Source: Neobacillus sp. YX16 (GTDB lineage Bacteria; Bacillota; Bacilli; Bacillales; Cytobacillaceae). From it: a DNA stretch of 64,000 nt. Made by a program: the position numbers and the translations under genes. The DNA lies in NCBI RefSeq assembly GCF_030123505.1, contig NZ_CP126115.1, positions 4,726,001 through 4,790,000 of the forward strand, given 5' to 3'. The first letter of the stretch is position 1; every line of letters begins with the position of its first letter. The notes under the pieces are model-generated. The model was not told where the DNA came from. It ran no database searches and was given only the letters and a program-made list of their open reading frames with translations. This document shows positions 16,885 to 26,096 of this stretch, one piece after another.

Positions 16885-18600
16885 TTAACAAGTTGAATAC
16901 TCCGCCACCCGATTCCTACCAGCCCTCTTCGCACCAACATACAATGCCCGGTCCGCATGTCGCATCAACGCCAGTGGATCTTCCGCCTCTTCAGGAGCCG
17001 TTGCAATACCAATAGAAGCAGTTACTTTTACTTGTTGCTGCCTTAAATCTAGCGATTGTTGTAAGATGAATGGCCAATTGGCAATCGCTTGTCTTATCAT
17101 CTCAGCCAGTTGATAGGCATCGTCTTTATTCATATCTGGCAGTAAGACGACGAATTCTTCTCCCCCATATCGGGCTACGGTGCCGCGTTGTCCAACTAAA
17201 TTATCAAGTCTACTAGCAAGTTCGCAAAGGATTTCGTTTCCACTTTGATGGCCATATGTGTCATTTACAGTTTTAAAATGATCGATATCCAAGATAATGA
17301 GTGATAACTTAGATCTTTCTAATTGAACTAACTTCTCGAATTCCTCAGTCAATATTTTTTCAAAGTAACGATAATTATATAATTTCGTTAGAGCACAGCG
17401 TTCACTCTGGGCTTTTGCAACCTCATAATGCTTAGCATTATCCATTGCCACAGCAAAATAAGAGCAAAGAATATCAACAATCATAAGTTGGGATTTTTCA
17501 TAAGCTCTCTTTCGCTTTGAAGCAAGCAAAAGTACACCAATCACTTTTTTACTTCGTACAATGGGAACAGCTAAAACACTCTCTACATCCGCTGGGATAT
17601 ACCCTTTTGCTAGCGGCTTCCATTCTTTCCTTGTAGAATATAACAAGCCTTTATTTTTTTTCCAAACTAACCCGCAAATGCCTTCATTTTCTTTTATTAT
17701 TGGCATTTCACTTGCCTCCGCATGGCCGCCTTCTATTCGTCGTTTCAATTGGAGCCCGTCCTCATTAATGACTTCAAAGATATAGGCATAGTCGACTGGG
17801 AGCATTTCGCTTAGTTTTTGTATGAACAAATCAATAACTGCGTTGACCTCAAGGCGCTCAGCCATTTGATGACCAATTTCTGCTGCCTTTTGCAAATGTT
17901 CATTAATTTTTTCACTAGAATAATATAACTTAAAGATGATAGATAAACTGACAAACGGAACTCCTACTAACAAAAGAGGCAAAAGTCCAACTTGGTAATA
18001 GAACATGTACAGTACAAAACCGAGTGGAAGAGTAATAACTGTTGTTATGGTTTCAACAATGAAATCCTTACCGAAATAAGACTCCTTACTTTTATAAATC
18101 AAATAAAGGTAAAATGAGATGATAATTTGATTTAAAAAGTAATTTACGACACCATATAGCGCTGCCAGCCACAGGGAACGTGGATCATTTAATAAGTTAG
18201 GACCCGTTTCTCCTCCGAAGGAATAATAGACCATACCACTTACCAGGGAAACAAGAAAGAACATATTTAAGTTCAATGGTATTCTAAAGAATTGATCCTT
18301 TTGGATTCTTAATTTAAGAAGTAACACAATCACTGCTACTTGCGCAAAAACCATTTCAATAAATAATCCAAAGGATAAAAATGATGCAAGAGACACCCAC
18401 TGAATTAAAAAAATGGGGGTGTTATTGATAACCATTGGCATGGCAGCAACAACTGATGTCAAAATCAAAAAGGCGATTATATCTAACCATTGACCAGAGA
18501 ATTGGGGAGGATATGTTATAAAAGTAAACCACATTCCTGCTGGAACCAGCAAAATCCAGATAAGAAATATAGCTTTTTTCTTTTTTGCTTCAACTTCCAT
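16885..18600 (-). CDS. Membrane-bound GAF-GGDEF diguanylate cyclase
   Basis: A 571-residue protein. The first 230 residues are hydrophobic with about seven to eight membrane segments, then a GAF domain (about 235-400), then a GGDEF domain (about 410-565). The catalytic loop is intact as GGEEF (479-483, ARYGGEEFVVLLP), and metal-binding DIDHFKTVNDTYGH is present. The usual RxxD inhibitory site is missing: the residues at -9 and -6 from GGEEF are both Gly, so product inhibition by that route is not expected. It should make cyclic di-GMP from GTP. GGAGGGGGAGAGGA precedes ATG 18600. Its location next to the pilus locus, whose PilB carries an MshEN domain, suggests functional coupling (inference). 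Confidence 0.93.
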   Translation of the reverse strand: MEVEAKKKKAIFLIWILLVPAGMWFTFITYPPQFSGQWLDIIAFLILTSVVAAMPMVINNTPIFLIQWVSLASFLSFGLFIEMVFAQVAVIVLLLKLRIQKDQFFRIPLNLNMFFLVSLVSGMVYYSFGGETGPNLLNDPRSLWLAALYGVVNYFLNQIIISFYLYLIYKSKESYFGKDFIVETITTVITLPLGFVLYMFYYQVGLLPLLLVGVPFVSLSIIFKLYYSSEKINEHLQKAAEIGHQMAERLEVNAVIDLFIQKLSEMLPVDYAYIFEVINEDGLQLKRRIEGGHAEASEMPIIKENEGICGLVWKKNKGLLYSTRKEWKPLAKGYIPADVESVLAVPIVRSKKVIGVLLLASKRKRAYEKSQLMIVDILCSYFAVAMDNAKHYEVAKAQSERCALTKLYNYRYFEKILTEEFEKLVQLERSKLSLIILDIDHFKTVNDTYGHQSGNEILCELASRLDNLVGQRGTVARYGGEEFVVLLPDMNKDDAYQLAEMIRQAIANWPFILQQSLDLRQQQVKVTASIGIATAPEEAEDPLALMRHADRALYVGAKRAGRNRVAEYSTC

Positions 18601-18673
18601 TCCTCTCCCCCTCCAGTATTATGTTTATTTTGAAATCAAGATGTATTTATTTTATCAAAAATCCTTTACCATG

Positions 18674-19996
18674 TCATAGAGAAACAATATTATTTTTCAA
18701 AAATTCACTTAAGTATGGCTTCGCCTCGGAAATAAAGTATAAAGAACCCGTAACAACCAGCATGGAATCCTGCTGAAGGCTTTGGATACATTTGCCGAGA
18801 TGGGAACTCCAATTCTCACCGATTACCTTATTTTTCGACTGACTTAATGAATACAAATCAATGGCTTCAGCTGCACGAGGAAAATCGAACGATACAAAGG
18901 AGATTTCATCCGAAGCCTGGTCCAATTGAGCAATCATATGGTCCAGCTTTTTATCCTTTAATGCTGCAAATACAATATGAATATTATAGTTAGAATAGCG
19001 ATTAGATAGTTCATGGACAAGTGCCGAAATACCCTCGTCATTATGTGCGCCGTCAATAATAACAAGTGGATTATGTGATAAGACTTCAAACCTTCCTGGC
19101 CAATAAGCTTTCTTTAAGCCAGTCCTAATAGCGAACTCAGAGATTGTGAATTCTTCATGATGATTGATAGACTGAGCAGCCATAACTGCTAATGAAGCAT
19201 TCTCTGTTTGATGCTTGCCAATCATGCTGATTTCTAATTGTTCTAATGTCAGATTGCCATACTTTAATGTAAATACCTCGCCACTTGCTTGCGGGCTGTG
19301 AGAAGTAATGGTGATCTCCTGATTCAGCCTATAGAGCGGTGCATGCCTTATTTCAGCCTGTTCTTCTATTACTTTAAGTGCATTTGTGTTTTTAACAGCA
19401 GTAAAAGTAGGAATTCCTTCTTTTATTATCCCTGCTTTTTCAAAAGCAATTTCCTCATAGGAATGTCCTAAGATATTTGTATGATCAAGTCCAATATTTG
19501 TTATGACAGAAGCAATTGGTTGAATAATATTGGTTGAATCAAACCTTCCTCCTAAGCCCACTTCATATATGACAATGTCCACCTGATTTACATTCGCAAA
19601 ATAATAGAAAGACATTGCAGTGATAACTTCAAACTCTGTTGGTCCGCCAAGCTCGGTTTCTTCTAATTCATTTGCAAGAGGTGCAATTACATTGGTCAAT
19701 TCCAATATTTCTGCATCACTGATTGGCTTCCCATTTACTGAAATCCGCTCATTGAATTGTTCAATGTATGGTGAGGTAAATGTACCAACGGAGTAACCAC
19801 CCGCTTCAAGAATCGAACGGAGAAAGGTTACAGTTGAACCTTTGCCATTTGTACCGCCAATATGAACAGTTTTCATTTTCAATTCTGGATGGCCCAGTTT
19901 CTCCATCATCCATTCCATACGGGCAAGGCCTGGTTTAATACCGAGCCTTAATCTTGCATGAATCCAGTCAAGGGCTTCACTATAAGTCGTAAACAT
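18674..19996 (-). CDS. folC: Folylpolyglutamate synthase/dihydrofolate synthase
   Basis: A 440-residue Mur-ligase-family enzyme that adds glutamate to dihydropteroate and tetrahydrofolates. The P-loop is HIGGTNGKGSTVTFLRSILE; EVGLGGRFDSTN and IDGAHND are the other family signatures. ATG 19996 is chosen over 20014 because AAGGGGTG lies just before it and the product begins MFTTYSEALDWIHARL. It follows valS as in B. subtilis. Confidence 0.96.
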   Translation of the reverse strand: MFTTYSEALDWIHARLRLGIKPGLARMEWMMEKLGHPELKMKTVHIGGTNGKGSTVTFLRSILEAGGYSVGTFTSPYIEQFNERISVNGKPISDAEILELTNVIAPLANELEETELGGPTEFEVITAMSFYYFANVNQVDIVIYEVGLGGRFDSTNIIQPIASVITNIGLDHTNILGHSYEEIAFEKAGIIKEGIPTFTAVKNTNALKVIEEQAEIRHAPLYRLNQEITITSHSPQASGEVFTLKYGNLTLEQLEISMIGKHQTENASLAVMAAQSINHHEEFTISEFAIRTGLKKAYWPGRFEVLSHNPLVIIDGAHNDEGISALVHELSNRYSNYNIHIVFAALKDKKLDHMIAQLDQASDEISFVSFDFPRAAEAIDLYSLSQSKNKVIGENWSSHLGKCIQSLQQDSMLVVTGSLYFISEAKPYLSEFLKNNIVSL

Positions 19997-20024
19997 CCTG
20001 ACACCCCTTATCATTTTCTAAAAG

Positions 20025-20053
20025 AAGACGAATCCTAGAGCAGGACTCGTCTT
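20025..20053 (-). terminator. Hairpin terminator after valS
   Basis: A 12-bp stem with one mismatch (20025-20036 with 20042-20053, core AAGACGA/TCGTCTT) lies between valS and folC. It is followed on the minus strand by CTTTTAG, only a short T run, so read-through into folC is likely. Confidence 0.6.
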
Positions 20054-20068
20054 AACTTACTTATCTTA

Positions 20069-22714
20069 TTATAAACCTTTTAGCTCATTTAAACGTGCTT
20101 CCACTAACGCCCTTTTCTCGCGATAATCTTTTTCTTTTGCACGCTCTTCAGCAACAACACTTTCAGGGGCCTTTTTCATAAAGCCTGGGTTGTTGAGTTT
20201 CTTTTCAACTCTTTCTACTTCTTTTGTAAATTTATCATATTCCTTTGTAAGGCGGGCAATCTCTTCATCAATGTTAATCAATCCTTCTAGTGGAAGAATG
20301 ATTTCCAACCCAGTGATCACAGCTGTCATAGCCTTTTCAGGTGTTTCAAGATTAATTCCAATTTGTAATTCTTCTGGGTTACAGAATTTTTCGATATAGG
20401 CACGATTCTTTTCAATTGCGTTAAGAATGGTATCATCCTTCGCTTTAACAAGCATTTTTATTTTCTTGCTCATTGGTGTGTTAACTTCAGCACGGATGTT
20501 TCGAACCGAACGAATCATTTCCATTAACATCTTCATTTCTTGTGCCGCTGTTTCATCTGAATAACCTGGATTTACCTCTGGCCACTTAGCGGTTGTAATC
20601 GATTCACCATTATGTGGAAGGTTCTGCCAGATTTCCTCGGTAATGAACGGCATGAATGGATGTAACAAACGCATCGTCTGGTCGAGAACATGTGCAAGAA
20701 TCGAACGAGTGGTTTTCTTTGCAGCTTCATCGTCACCATATAATGGAAGCTTTGCCATCTCAATATACCAATCACAGAAATCATCCCAGATAAAGTTGTA
20801 TAATGCACGGCCCGCTTCTCCGAATTCATACCGCTCAGAAAGCTTTGTAACTGTTTCAATGGTTTCATTTAATTGCGTTAGGATCCATTTATCTGCAACA
20901 GACTTTTCTCCGCTAAAATCGATTTCTTCATAGGTCATGCCATCCATATTCATTAAGGCAAAACGTGAGGCATTCCAAATCTTATTAGCAAAGTTCCAAG
21001 TGGATTCAACTTTTTCAAAGCTAAAGCGTAAATCCTGACCAGGCGAGCTTCCTGTGGATAGGAAGTACCGTAAGGCATCCGCACCGTATTTATCGATGAC
21101 ATCCATTGGGTCAACACCGTTACCTAGCGATTTACTCATTTTACGACCTTGTTCATCGCGAACCAAACCATGGATAAGAACATCCTTAAATGGTCGTTCA
21201 CCTGTAAATTCTAGACTTTGGAAAATCATCCGGGATACCCAGAAGAAGATGATATCATAACCAGTTACGAGTACATCTGTTGTGAAGAAACGCTTGAAGT
21301 CCTCAGCCTCAACATTTGGCCAGCCCATTGTTGAAAACGGCCATAGTGCTGAACTAAACCACGTATCCAATACGTCCTTATCCTGTTCCCAATTTTCACT
21401 ATCTGCAGGTGCTTCGTGACCAACAAATACTTCACCAGTTTGTTTGTGATACCAAGCAGGAATACGATGACCCCACCAAAGCTGTCTAGAGATACACCAG
21501 TCACGAATATTTTCCATCCAGTGCAGGTACGTTTTTTCAAAACGCTCTGGAACAAAGTTAACTTTATTTTCTTTATTTTGCAGGGCAATCGCTTCATTCG
21601 CAAGTGGCTGCATTTTAACAAACCATTGTGTAGAAAGGTAAGGCTCAACTACTGCCCCGCTGCGCTCTGAATGACCAACTGAGTGCAAGTGCTCTTCGAT
21701 TTTGAACAGAATACCTTGTTCTTGAAGATCTTTAACTATTTGCTTGCGGCATTCGAAACGATCCATGCCTTTATACTTGCCAGCTCTATCATTCATCGAG
21801 CCATCTTCGTTCATAACAAGAACACGCTCTAGATTATGACGATTGCCAATTTCGAAATCGTTCGGGTCATGTGCTGGTGTAATTTTTACCGCCCCAGAAC
21901 CGAATTCCATATCTACATAGTCATCGCCAACAATTTGGATTTCACGGCCAACGATTGGAAGGATTACCGTTTTACCAATTAGGTGCTTATAGCGCTCATC
22001 CTCTGGATGAACGGCAACGGCTGTATCACCCAACATGGTTTCTGGACGAGTAGTCGCAACTTCAATATGTCCTGAACCGTCTGCTAACGGATATTTCATA
22101 TGATAGAATGCACCTTGAACATCTTTGTAGATAACCTCGATGTCCGATAATGCTGTCTTTGTAGATGGATCCCAGTTGATGATGTACTCGCCGCGATAAA
22201 TAAGGCCTTTTTTATACAGAGTGACAAACACTTCACGTACAGCTGCTGATAAGCCTTCATCCAAAGTGAAACGCTCACGGCTGTAATCTAATCCTAAACC
22301 TAACTTTGACCACTGCTGGCGGATATGAGAAGCGTATTCTTCCTTCCACTTCCATGTTTCCTCAACGAACTTTTCACGACCTAAATCATAACGGCTTTTG
22401 CCTTCACTACGGAGCTTTTCTTCTACCTTCGCTTGTGTCGCGATACCGGCGTGGTCCATCCCAGGAAGCCAAAGAACATCGTAGCCCTGCATTCGCTTCA
22501 TCCGGGTAAGGATATCCTGTAATGTTGTATCCCAAGCATGCCCTAAATGGAGCTTCCCAGTTACGTTTGGCGGTGGAATAACGATGGTATAAGGCTTTTT
22601 CCCCTCATCGTTCTGTGCTTCAAAAAACTTTCCTTTTAACCACCACTCATATCGTCCTTGCTCAATCGACTGTGGATCATACTTCGTCGGCATGGTAATT
22701 TCCTTTGTTTCCAT
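20069..22714 (-). CDS. valS: Valyl-tRNA synthetase
   Basis: An 881-residue class I synthetase. The HIGH motif is [15 protein letters not shown], the KMSKS motif [11 protein letters not shown], and the CP1 editing region has [19 protein letters not shown]. The C-terminal coiled coil (about 810-881, [17 protein letters not shown]) is typical of ValRS. AAAGGAGATGGTCAA precedes ATG 22714. Expression is controlled by the T-box leader directly upstream. Confidence 0.98.
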   Translation of the reverse strand: METKEITMPTKYDPQSIEQGRYEWWLKGKFFEAQNDEGKKPYTIVIPPPNVTGKLHLGHAWDTTLQDILTRMKRMQGYDVLWLPGMDHAGIATQAKVEEKLRSEGKSRYDLGREKFVEETWKWKEEYASHIRQQWSKLGLGLDYSRERFTLDEGLSAAVREVFVTLYKKGLIYRGEYIINWDPSTKTALSDIEVIYKDVQGAFYHMKYPLADGSGHIEVATTRPETMLGDTAVAVHPEDERYKHLIGKTVILPIVGREIQIVGDDYVDMEFGSGAVKITPAHDPNDFEIGNRHNLERVLVMNEDGSMNDRAGKYKGMDRFECRKQIVKDLQEQGILFKIEEHLHSVGHSERSGAVVEPYLSTQWFVKMQPLANEAIALQNKENKVNFVPERFEKTYLHWMENIRDWCISRQLWWGHRIPAWYHKQTGEVFVGHEAPADSENWEQDKDVLDTWFSSALWPFSTMGWPNVEAEDFKRFFTTDVLVTGYDIIFFWVSRMIFQSLEFTGERPFKDVLIHGLVRDEQGRKMSKSLGNGVDPMDVIDKYGADALRYFLSTGSSPGQDLRFSFEKVESTWNFANKIWNASRFALMNMDGMTYEEIDFSGEKSVADKWILTQLNETIETVTKLSERYEFGEAGRALYNFIWDDFCDWYIEMAKLPLYGDDEAAKKTTRSILAHVLDQTMRLLHPFMPFITEEIWQNLPHNGESITTAKWPEVNPGYSDETAAQEMKMLMEMIRSVRNIRAEVNTPMSKKIKMLVKAKDDTILNAIEKNRAYIEKFCNPEELQIGINLETPEKAMTAVITGLEIILPLEGLINIDEEIARLTKEYDKFTKEVERVEKKLNNPGFMKKAPESVVAEERAKEKDYREKRALVEARLNELKGL

Positions 22715-22749
22715 TTGACCATCTCCTTTATTTCTCTTTTAAGTCCAAA

Positions 22750-23015
22750 CAAAAAACCCCATTCGTCATAAAAGGACGAATGGAGTTTGCTTCGCGGTAC
22801 CACCTTTTTTCCAATCATTAAGAAAATGATTGGCTCTTAAACGGATAACGGATTTGATCCGTCTTCAACTAGTGGGATTAAAATCCGTTCGCTGAAGAAG
22901 CTCTAGGGCGACCTTCCGAGTGTCTGCTTAGGAAACCTTCCAGCTAGTGGCTTCCCTCTCTTTAAGCAGGTGAACATCGTACTCTTCCCTGTCTATGCTT
23001 ATGTTTTTTATTATA
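22750..23015 (-). promoter_or_regulatory. T-box leader (valine) of valS
   Basis: On the minus strand the leader contains the conserved T-box GGTGGTACCGCG (22804-22793) and an intrinsic terminator (stem CCATTCGTC/GACGAATGG, 22759-22767 with 22775-22783, then TTTTTTG). The long stem I region spans about 22890-23005. On the 3' side of the lower internal loop a GUC triplet (22912-22910) sits next to CCCU that can pair with AGGG on the 5' side; this would be the valine specifier. Uncharged tRNA-Val would stabilise the antiterminator and allow valS transcription. Confidence 0.93.
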
Positions 23016-23021
23016 TAGTTT

Positions 23022-23051
23022 ATACTACCCAAAAAGTGTTCTAGACGTCAA
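23022..23051 (-). promoter_or_regulatory. Promoter of the valS T-box transcript
   Basis: TTGACG (23051-23046), an 18-nt spacer and TAGTAT (23027-23022) on the minus strand place the start a few nt before the T-box stem I. Confidence 0.6.
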
Positions 23052-23173
23052 TAATGATTGCCAATTTTTTTATATTATATACCCTTTTGAAAAAAACGTT
23101 AAGAAATTAGGAGAATTACCTATGTAGTAAGAATATACATAAAAGAAATGCCATTTTGGAGAGGAAGGATGTT

Positions 23174-23371
23174 ATGAAGCGGAGAAAGTTTATCACCAAA
23201 TACTCCTATACTCCCTGGTATCGAACCTGCAGGAGAGTATGTGAGCAGCTGATTTTACCGTTTACGATTTTTCAATTAATCCGGACACTGTTTATACCCA
23301 CTGTCTTCGACGTCTTATTACTAAGTATTTTTATTGCAATTGCTGTATCTATCTATTTTGAAATCGTTTAA
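23174..23371 (+). CDS. Small basic membrane protein, unknown
   Basis: A 65-residue product starting at ATG 23174, with GGAGAGGAAGG upstream (an in-frame TTG at 23156 is less likely). The N-terminal 40 residues are basic and aromatic (MKRRKFITKYSYTPWYRTCR); the C-terminus is one hydrophobic segment (VFDVLLLSIFIAIAVSIYF). It is on the plus strand between the divergent valS leader and convergent ysxE, and ends at a hairpin. I do not recognise the family. Good ribosome site and terminator support expression. Confidence 0.6.
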   Translation: MKRRKFITKYSYTPWYRTCRRVCEQLILPFTIFQLIRTLFIPTVFDVLLLSIFIAIAVSIYFEIV

Positions 23372-23372
23372 G

Positions 23373-23412
23373 AGCCCAGAAAGCAATCGTTATTGCTGCT
23401 GGGCTCCTTCTT
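23373..23412 (+). terminator. Terminator for the small membrane protein gene
   Basis: GAGCCCAG (23373-23380) pairs with CTGGGCTC (23399-23406), with an inner AGCAAT/ATTGCT stem, followed by CTTCTTTT on the plus strand. It overlaps the last codons of ysxE, which is convergent. Confidence 0.65.
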
Positions 23413-24433
23413 TTGCCTGCCTCGCTTGTTCATCAATTTCAGTCATTCGCATCACAACATATTCGGAATTCTTTAAATGCCAGTATTTGCGCTGAAGCAT
23501 TCGCACAAATTTCAGTTCATTTTTGGGCTGTTCTTTTTTATAATACCGTTCGACCACCTGGATAATCGGAATAGGATAAGCTAAATAACTGAAGAAAAGA
23601 AGTTTTTCGTCGGTTTTAAAGGGAAAAAATTTAAAGTAATGATATACCCAGTCGATAGCCTCATCATTACGCGTTGGCTGTGTATTAAAGGAACGTGACA
23701 GGTATGGTAAGAGATCATGAATCGGTGAGCCGTAACGGGCATTTTCAAAGTTTATAAAATAACCGTAACCCTTATCGTCGTAAAGGAAATGCTCGGATGA
23801 TAATTTCCCATGGGTAATCACCATTCGTGCTTTTTCTGCTTCCTTTGTCTTTTCATACCATTCTTCGAATTTTGTTTTTGAAAAACGAAGCGCCTGGCTT
23901 ATTTCGTTATAGTACAAGCAAAACAAAAGTTCAAAAGGAGACATGTAGGTCTTTTTTTCACATTCATCGATAAACCCATCCAGAAACTCCTGATTTTTAT
24001 CGAGCAGCGCAATAGTTTTCTCATAATGTTCTTCCCGTTCTTCTTTATTCACAGCGATCTCTTTTGCAGACAATGTGTGGAGCCTGGCTAATTCACGAAA
24101 TAGCTGCTGGTGTTTATGAGTACGGTCTTCCTTTATTTCATTGGACATCCAAGGCATTAAGTAATATAGGTTTTTATCATGGAGGACTGCATACCTTCCG
24201 TCCATAGTCGGATAAATAGGCACAATCCGATTGTAGCCCTTTTGGTAAAGAAGATGGACATGGCGAATAAAATCTGTCCCCGTAGTTGGAACGATTTTCT
24301 TCAATGCAAATGTCCCTTTATCGGAATAGATTTTTTTAATATTGCCGTGTTCCTCAATGAAATAGGGCATTACTTGATAGTTATTTAATATGGGTATAAG
24401 TGGTTCCACCTGGTTCGAATCACTCATCGACAT
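23390..24433 (-). CDS. ysxE: Spore coat protein YsxE, CotS-like kinase-fold protein
   Basis: A 347-residue protein of the CotS/YutH/YsxE family, which has an aminoglycoside phosphotransferase-like fold. The region VITHGKLSSEHFLYDDKGY followed by FINFENARYGSPIHDLLPYL mimics the HxDxxxxN and Asp motifs, but the catalytic Asp is replaced (HGKLSSEH), so it is probably a structural coat component rather than an active kinase. It follows spoVID as in B. subtilis. AAAGG precedes ATG 24433. Confidence 0.9.
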   Translation of the reverse strand: MSMSDSNQVEPLIPILNNYQVMPYFIEEHGNIKKIYSDKGTFALKKIVPTTGTDFIRHVHLLYQKGYNRIVPIYPTMDGRYAVLHDKNLYYLMPWMSNEIKEDRTHKHQQLFRELARLHTLSAKEIAVNKEEREEHYEKTIALLDKNQEFLDGFIDECEKKTYMSPFELLFCLYYNEISQALRFSKTKFEEWYEKTKEAEKARMVITHGKLSSEHFLYDDKGYGYFINFENARYGSPIHDLLPYLSRSFNTQPTRNDEAIDWVYHYFKFFPFKTDEKLLFFSYLAYPIPIIQVVERYYKKEQPKNELKFVRMLQRKYWHLKNSEYVVMRMTEIDEQARQAKEGAQQQ

Positions 24434-24470
24434 TCAACTGCCTTTCGCTCATGGAAAGTCCTTAAAAGGA

Positions 24471-24498
24471 TGTGAGCAGGTTTTGAAACCCGCTCACA
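24471..24498 (-). terminator. Hairpin between spoVID and ysxE
   Basis: TGTGAGC-A-GGTTT (24471-24483) pairs with AAACC-C-GCTCACA (24486-24498) with one mismatch and a 2-nt loop. On the minus strand it is followed by TCCTTTT. It could partly terminate or stabilise the spoVID message. Confidence 0.55.
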
Positions 24499-24512
24499 CT
24501 GCTTTTGGTTCA

Positions 24513-25622
24513 TTATTTTTTTGCAAAGGCAACAGGTACATATAATACTTGACCCTCATACACATCTTGATTGAGTTCAAGATTATTGTAACGCAGCAGA
24601 TTTGGTACAGAAACGTCATAACGGTCAGAAAGACTATCGAGCGTATCGCCCTTTTGAACAATACACACCTTTAATCTAGCTTGATCGGAGCTGTCTTCCT
24701 TACGGGCAAAGAACTCCGTTAGTGTCATGGTTTTCTTCTTGGTATTCTTCTTTTTCGCTTGTTTCGGCGGTGCTTCTGGTGACGATGAACTCTCTTCTAG
24801 AACTGGCTCTTTTGGTTCTGCTGGGACTTCTATTTCTTGTTGAATTGGTTCCGCTGGAGGTTCCTCTACGATTTCTTCCATCTCATCGACGGGCTCAGTA
24901 ACTTCACTTCTGGCATGCTCGAAGACTAAAGGTCGCTGAGGTACTACTTCAATCTCTTCCTCTTCATCTTCCTCTGGCTCTTGATACGAAAAGGTTGGGA
25001 ATTTCGGAAAAGCTTCAACCTTTTCCTCTTCTGGCTGCTTTCTTGCTTCAGCCTCAAACAAGAAAGTATCCTCAAATTGATTTTCTTCTTGGTGTATTTC
25101 TTCTGGTTCTTCTACTCTTGGAACTTCAACCTGATAACGGTGGAGTACTTCATACTCTTCCTCTTTCTCAACCACTTCTTCTTCTTGCTGAGTCGAATCA
25201 TACAAGCCGCTAATGGTTAGTTCTGCGGATAGTTTTAGACAGCTGCGTTCCGGAATGGAGTAATCGAAGGACTCCACAATGACATCGATATCATAAATGC
25301 TCTGAATTCGATTGTTGGGAATGGTAATATCAACTGGAAAACGATGTGAAAATTCACAAATTCCTTCCTCCTGTGGATCTACTCTTTCCACATACTTCTG
25401 GTTAGGTACATTGTCTTCCTCTTCCACTGCACTTTCTTCGTCATTTCTATATTCGCCTGTTAATTCCAGCGAACCACGTATGGTTACGTATTGATCATTT
25501 TCCTGGATGGTAATATCCGGGTCTAGAGAAATCGACACAAGTTCAGCTACTTCCTGTCCCTTTCTAAACCACAAAGATTCCTCCAAGGAAAATCGCAGGC
25601 ACGATTGATTCTCCTGAGACAA
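24513..25622 (-). CDS. spoVID: Spore morphogenetic protein SpoVID with C-terminal LysM
   Basis: A 369-residue protein needed for coat encasement. The N-terminal half (about 1-145) is the conserved beta-rich SpoVID domain (LRFSLEESLWFRKGQEVAEL). The middle (about 150-300) is a long, acidic, P/E-rich disordered spacer. The C-terminus is a LysM domain (about 320-366, VCIVQKGDTLDSLSDRYDVS). The start is TTG 25622, seven nt after GGAGG. A very good sigma-E-type promoter lies about 50 nt upstream. Confidence 0.94.
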   Translation of the reverse strand: MSQENQSCLRFSLEESLWFRKGQEVAELVSISLDPDITIQENDQYVTIRGSLELTGEYRNDEESAVEEEDNVPNQKYVERVDPQEEGICEFSHRFPVDITIPNNRIQSIYDIDVIVESFDYSIPERSCLKLSAELTISGLYDSTQQEEEVVEKEEEYEVLHRYQVEVPRVEEPEEIHQEENQFEDTFLFEAEARKQPEEEKVEAFPKFPTFSYQEPEEDEEEEIEVVPQRPLVFEHARSEVTEPVDEMEEIVEEPPAEPIQQEIEVPAEPKEPVLEESSSSPEAPPKQAKKKNTKKKTMTLTEFFARKEDSSDQARLKVCIVQKGDTLDSLSDRYDVSVPNLLRYNNLELNQDVYEGQVLYVPVAFAKK

Positions 25623-25674
25623 AGCGACTCCTCCTTTCGTTTCCTTTTACGCAAAAAATCACTATGTCACTTAC

Positions 25675-25704
25675 ACAATATGAACCATAGCCTTTAAATA
25701 TGAT
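25675..25704 (-). promoter_or_regulatory. Sigma-E-type (mother-cell) promoter of spoVID
   Basis: On the minus strand ATCATATT (25704-25697), a 14-nt spacer and CATATTGT (25682-25675) closely fit the sporulation sigma-E -35 and -10 elements. The start point would lie about 45 nt before the TTG start codon. B. subtilis spoVID is known to be sigma-E dependent. Confidence 0.7.
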
Positions 25705-25804
25705 AAAAAAGCCTTCCTACGCGAAAAAGTTTAAGATATGGAGGGTTCTTTGAATTGGAATAGGAAGGAATCACGCGGAGTTTTGAGAACCGGCAAAAGT
25801 AAAA

Positions 25805-25988
25805 TAGGCGGAGATTTTCCGTTTAAATGCATAATGGAACTCGTTTCGGGGTAAATAAGCGGAGGTTTTCCGCTTAATCAAAGAAATATCTCCCATTTTC
25901 GAGTTTTTCAAGTCAATAGGCGGAATCTCTCCGTCTATTTAAGCCAATTTTAATAACAATTATGAATTAAGCGGAAATTTTCCGTCTA
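25805..25988. repeat. Array of four 21-nt imperfect palindromes
   Basis: The 474-nt gap between hemL and spoVID holds four copies of a short palindrome with core GCGGA-N6-TCCG: 25805-25825, 25856-25876, 25917-25937 and 25968-25988. Start-to-start spacing is 51, 61 and 51 nt. Arms vary between TAGGCGGA and TAAGCGGA on the left and TCCGCTTA and TCCGTCTA on the right. Short flanks with AACTCG or CGAGTT recur in alternating orientation. No ORF of note lies here. The arrangement resembles REP/BIME-type clusters. Confidence 0.75.
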
Positions 25989-26052
25989 TTTATCAACTCG
26001 GGTTTTAAGTGCAGAATTTTTAATTTATGTTCCATAATATAGTTCAAATCCA

Positions 26053-26083
26053 TAAAAAAACACTCACCTATTGAAGGTGAGTG
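26053..26083 (-). terminator. Terminator of the hem operon
   Basis: A perfect 8-bp stem CACTCACC/GGTGAGTG (26061-26068 with 26076-26083) is followed on the minus strand by seven T residues, 14 nt after the hemL stop. Confidence 0.9.
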
Positions 26084-26096
26084 CATGAAAAGGGTG

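Noticed and set aside
24981..25220. Plus-strand ORFs rich in L and F opposite spoVID
   Set aside because: They are the complement of the acidic, Glu-rich spacer of SpoVID and have no independent support.
25805..25988. Possible CRISPR array
   Set aside because: Only four units, each a short degenerate palindrome; the intervening segments share flanks rather than being unique spacers, and no cas genes are present.
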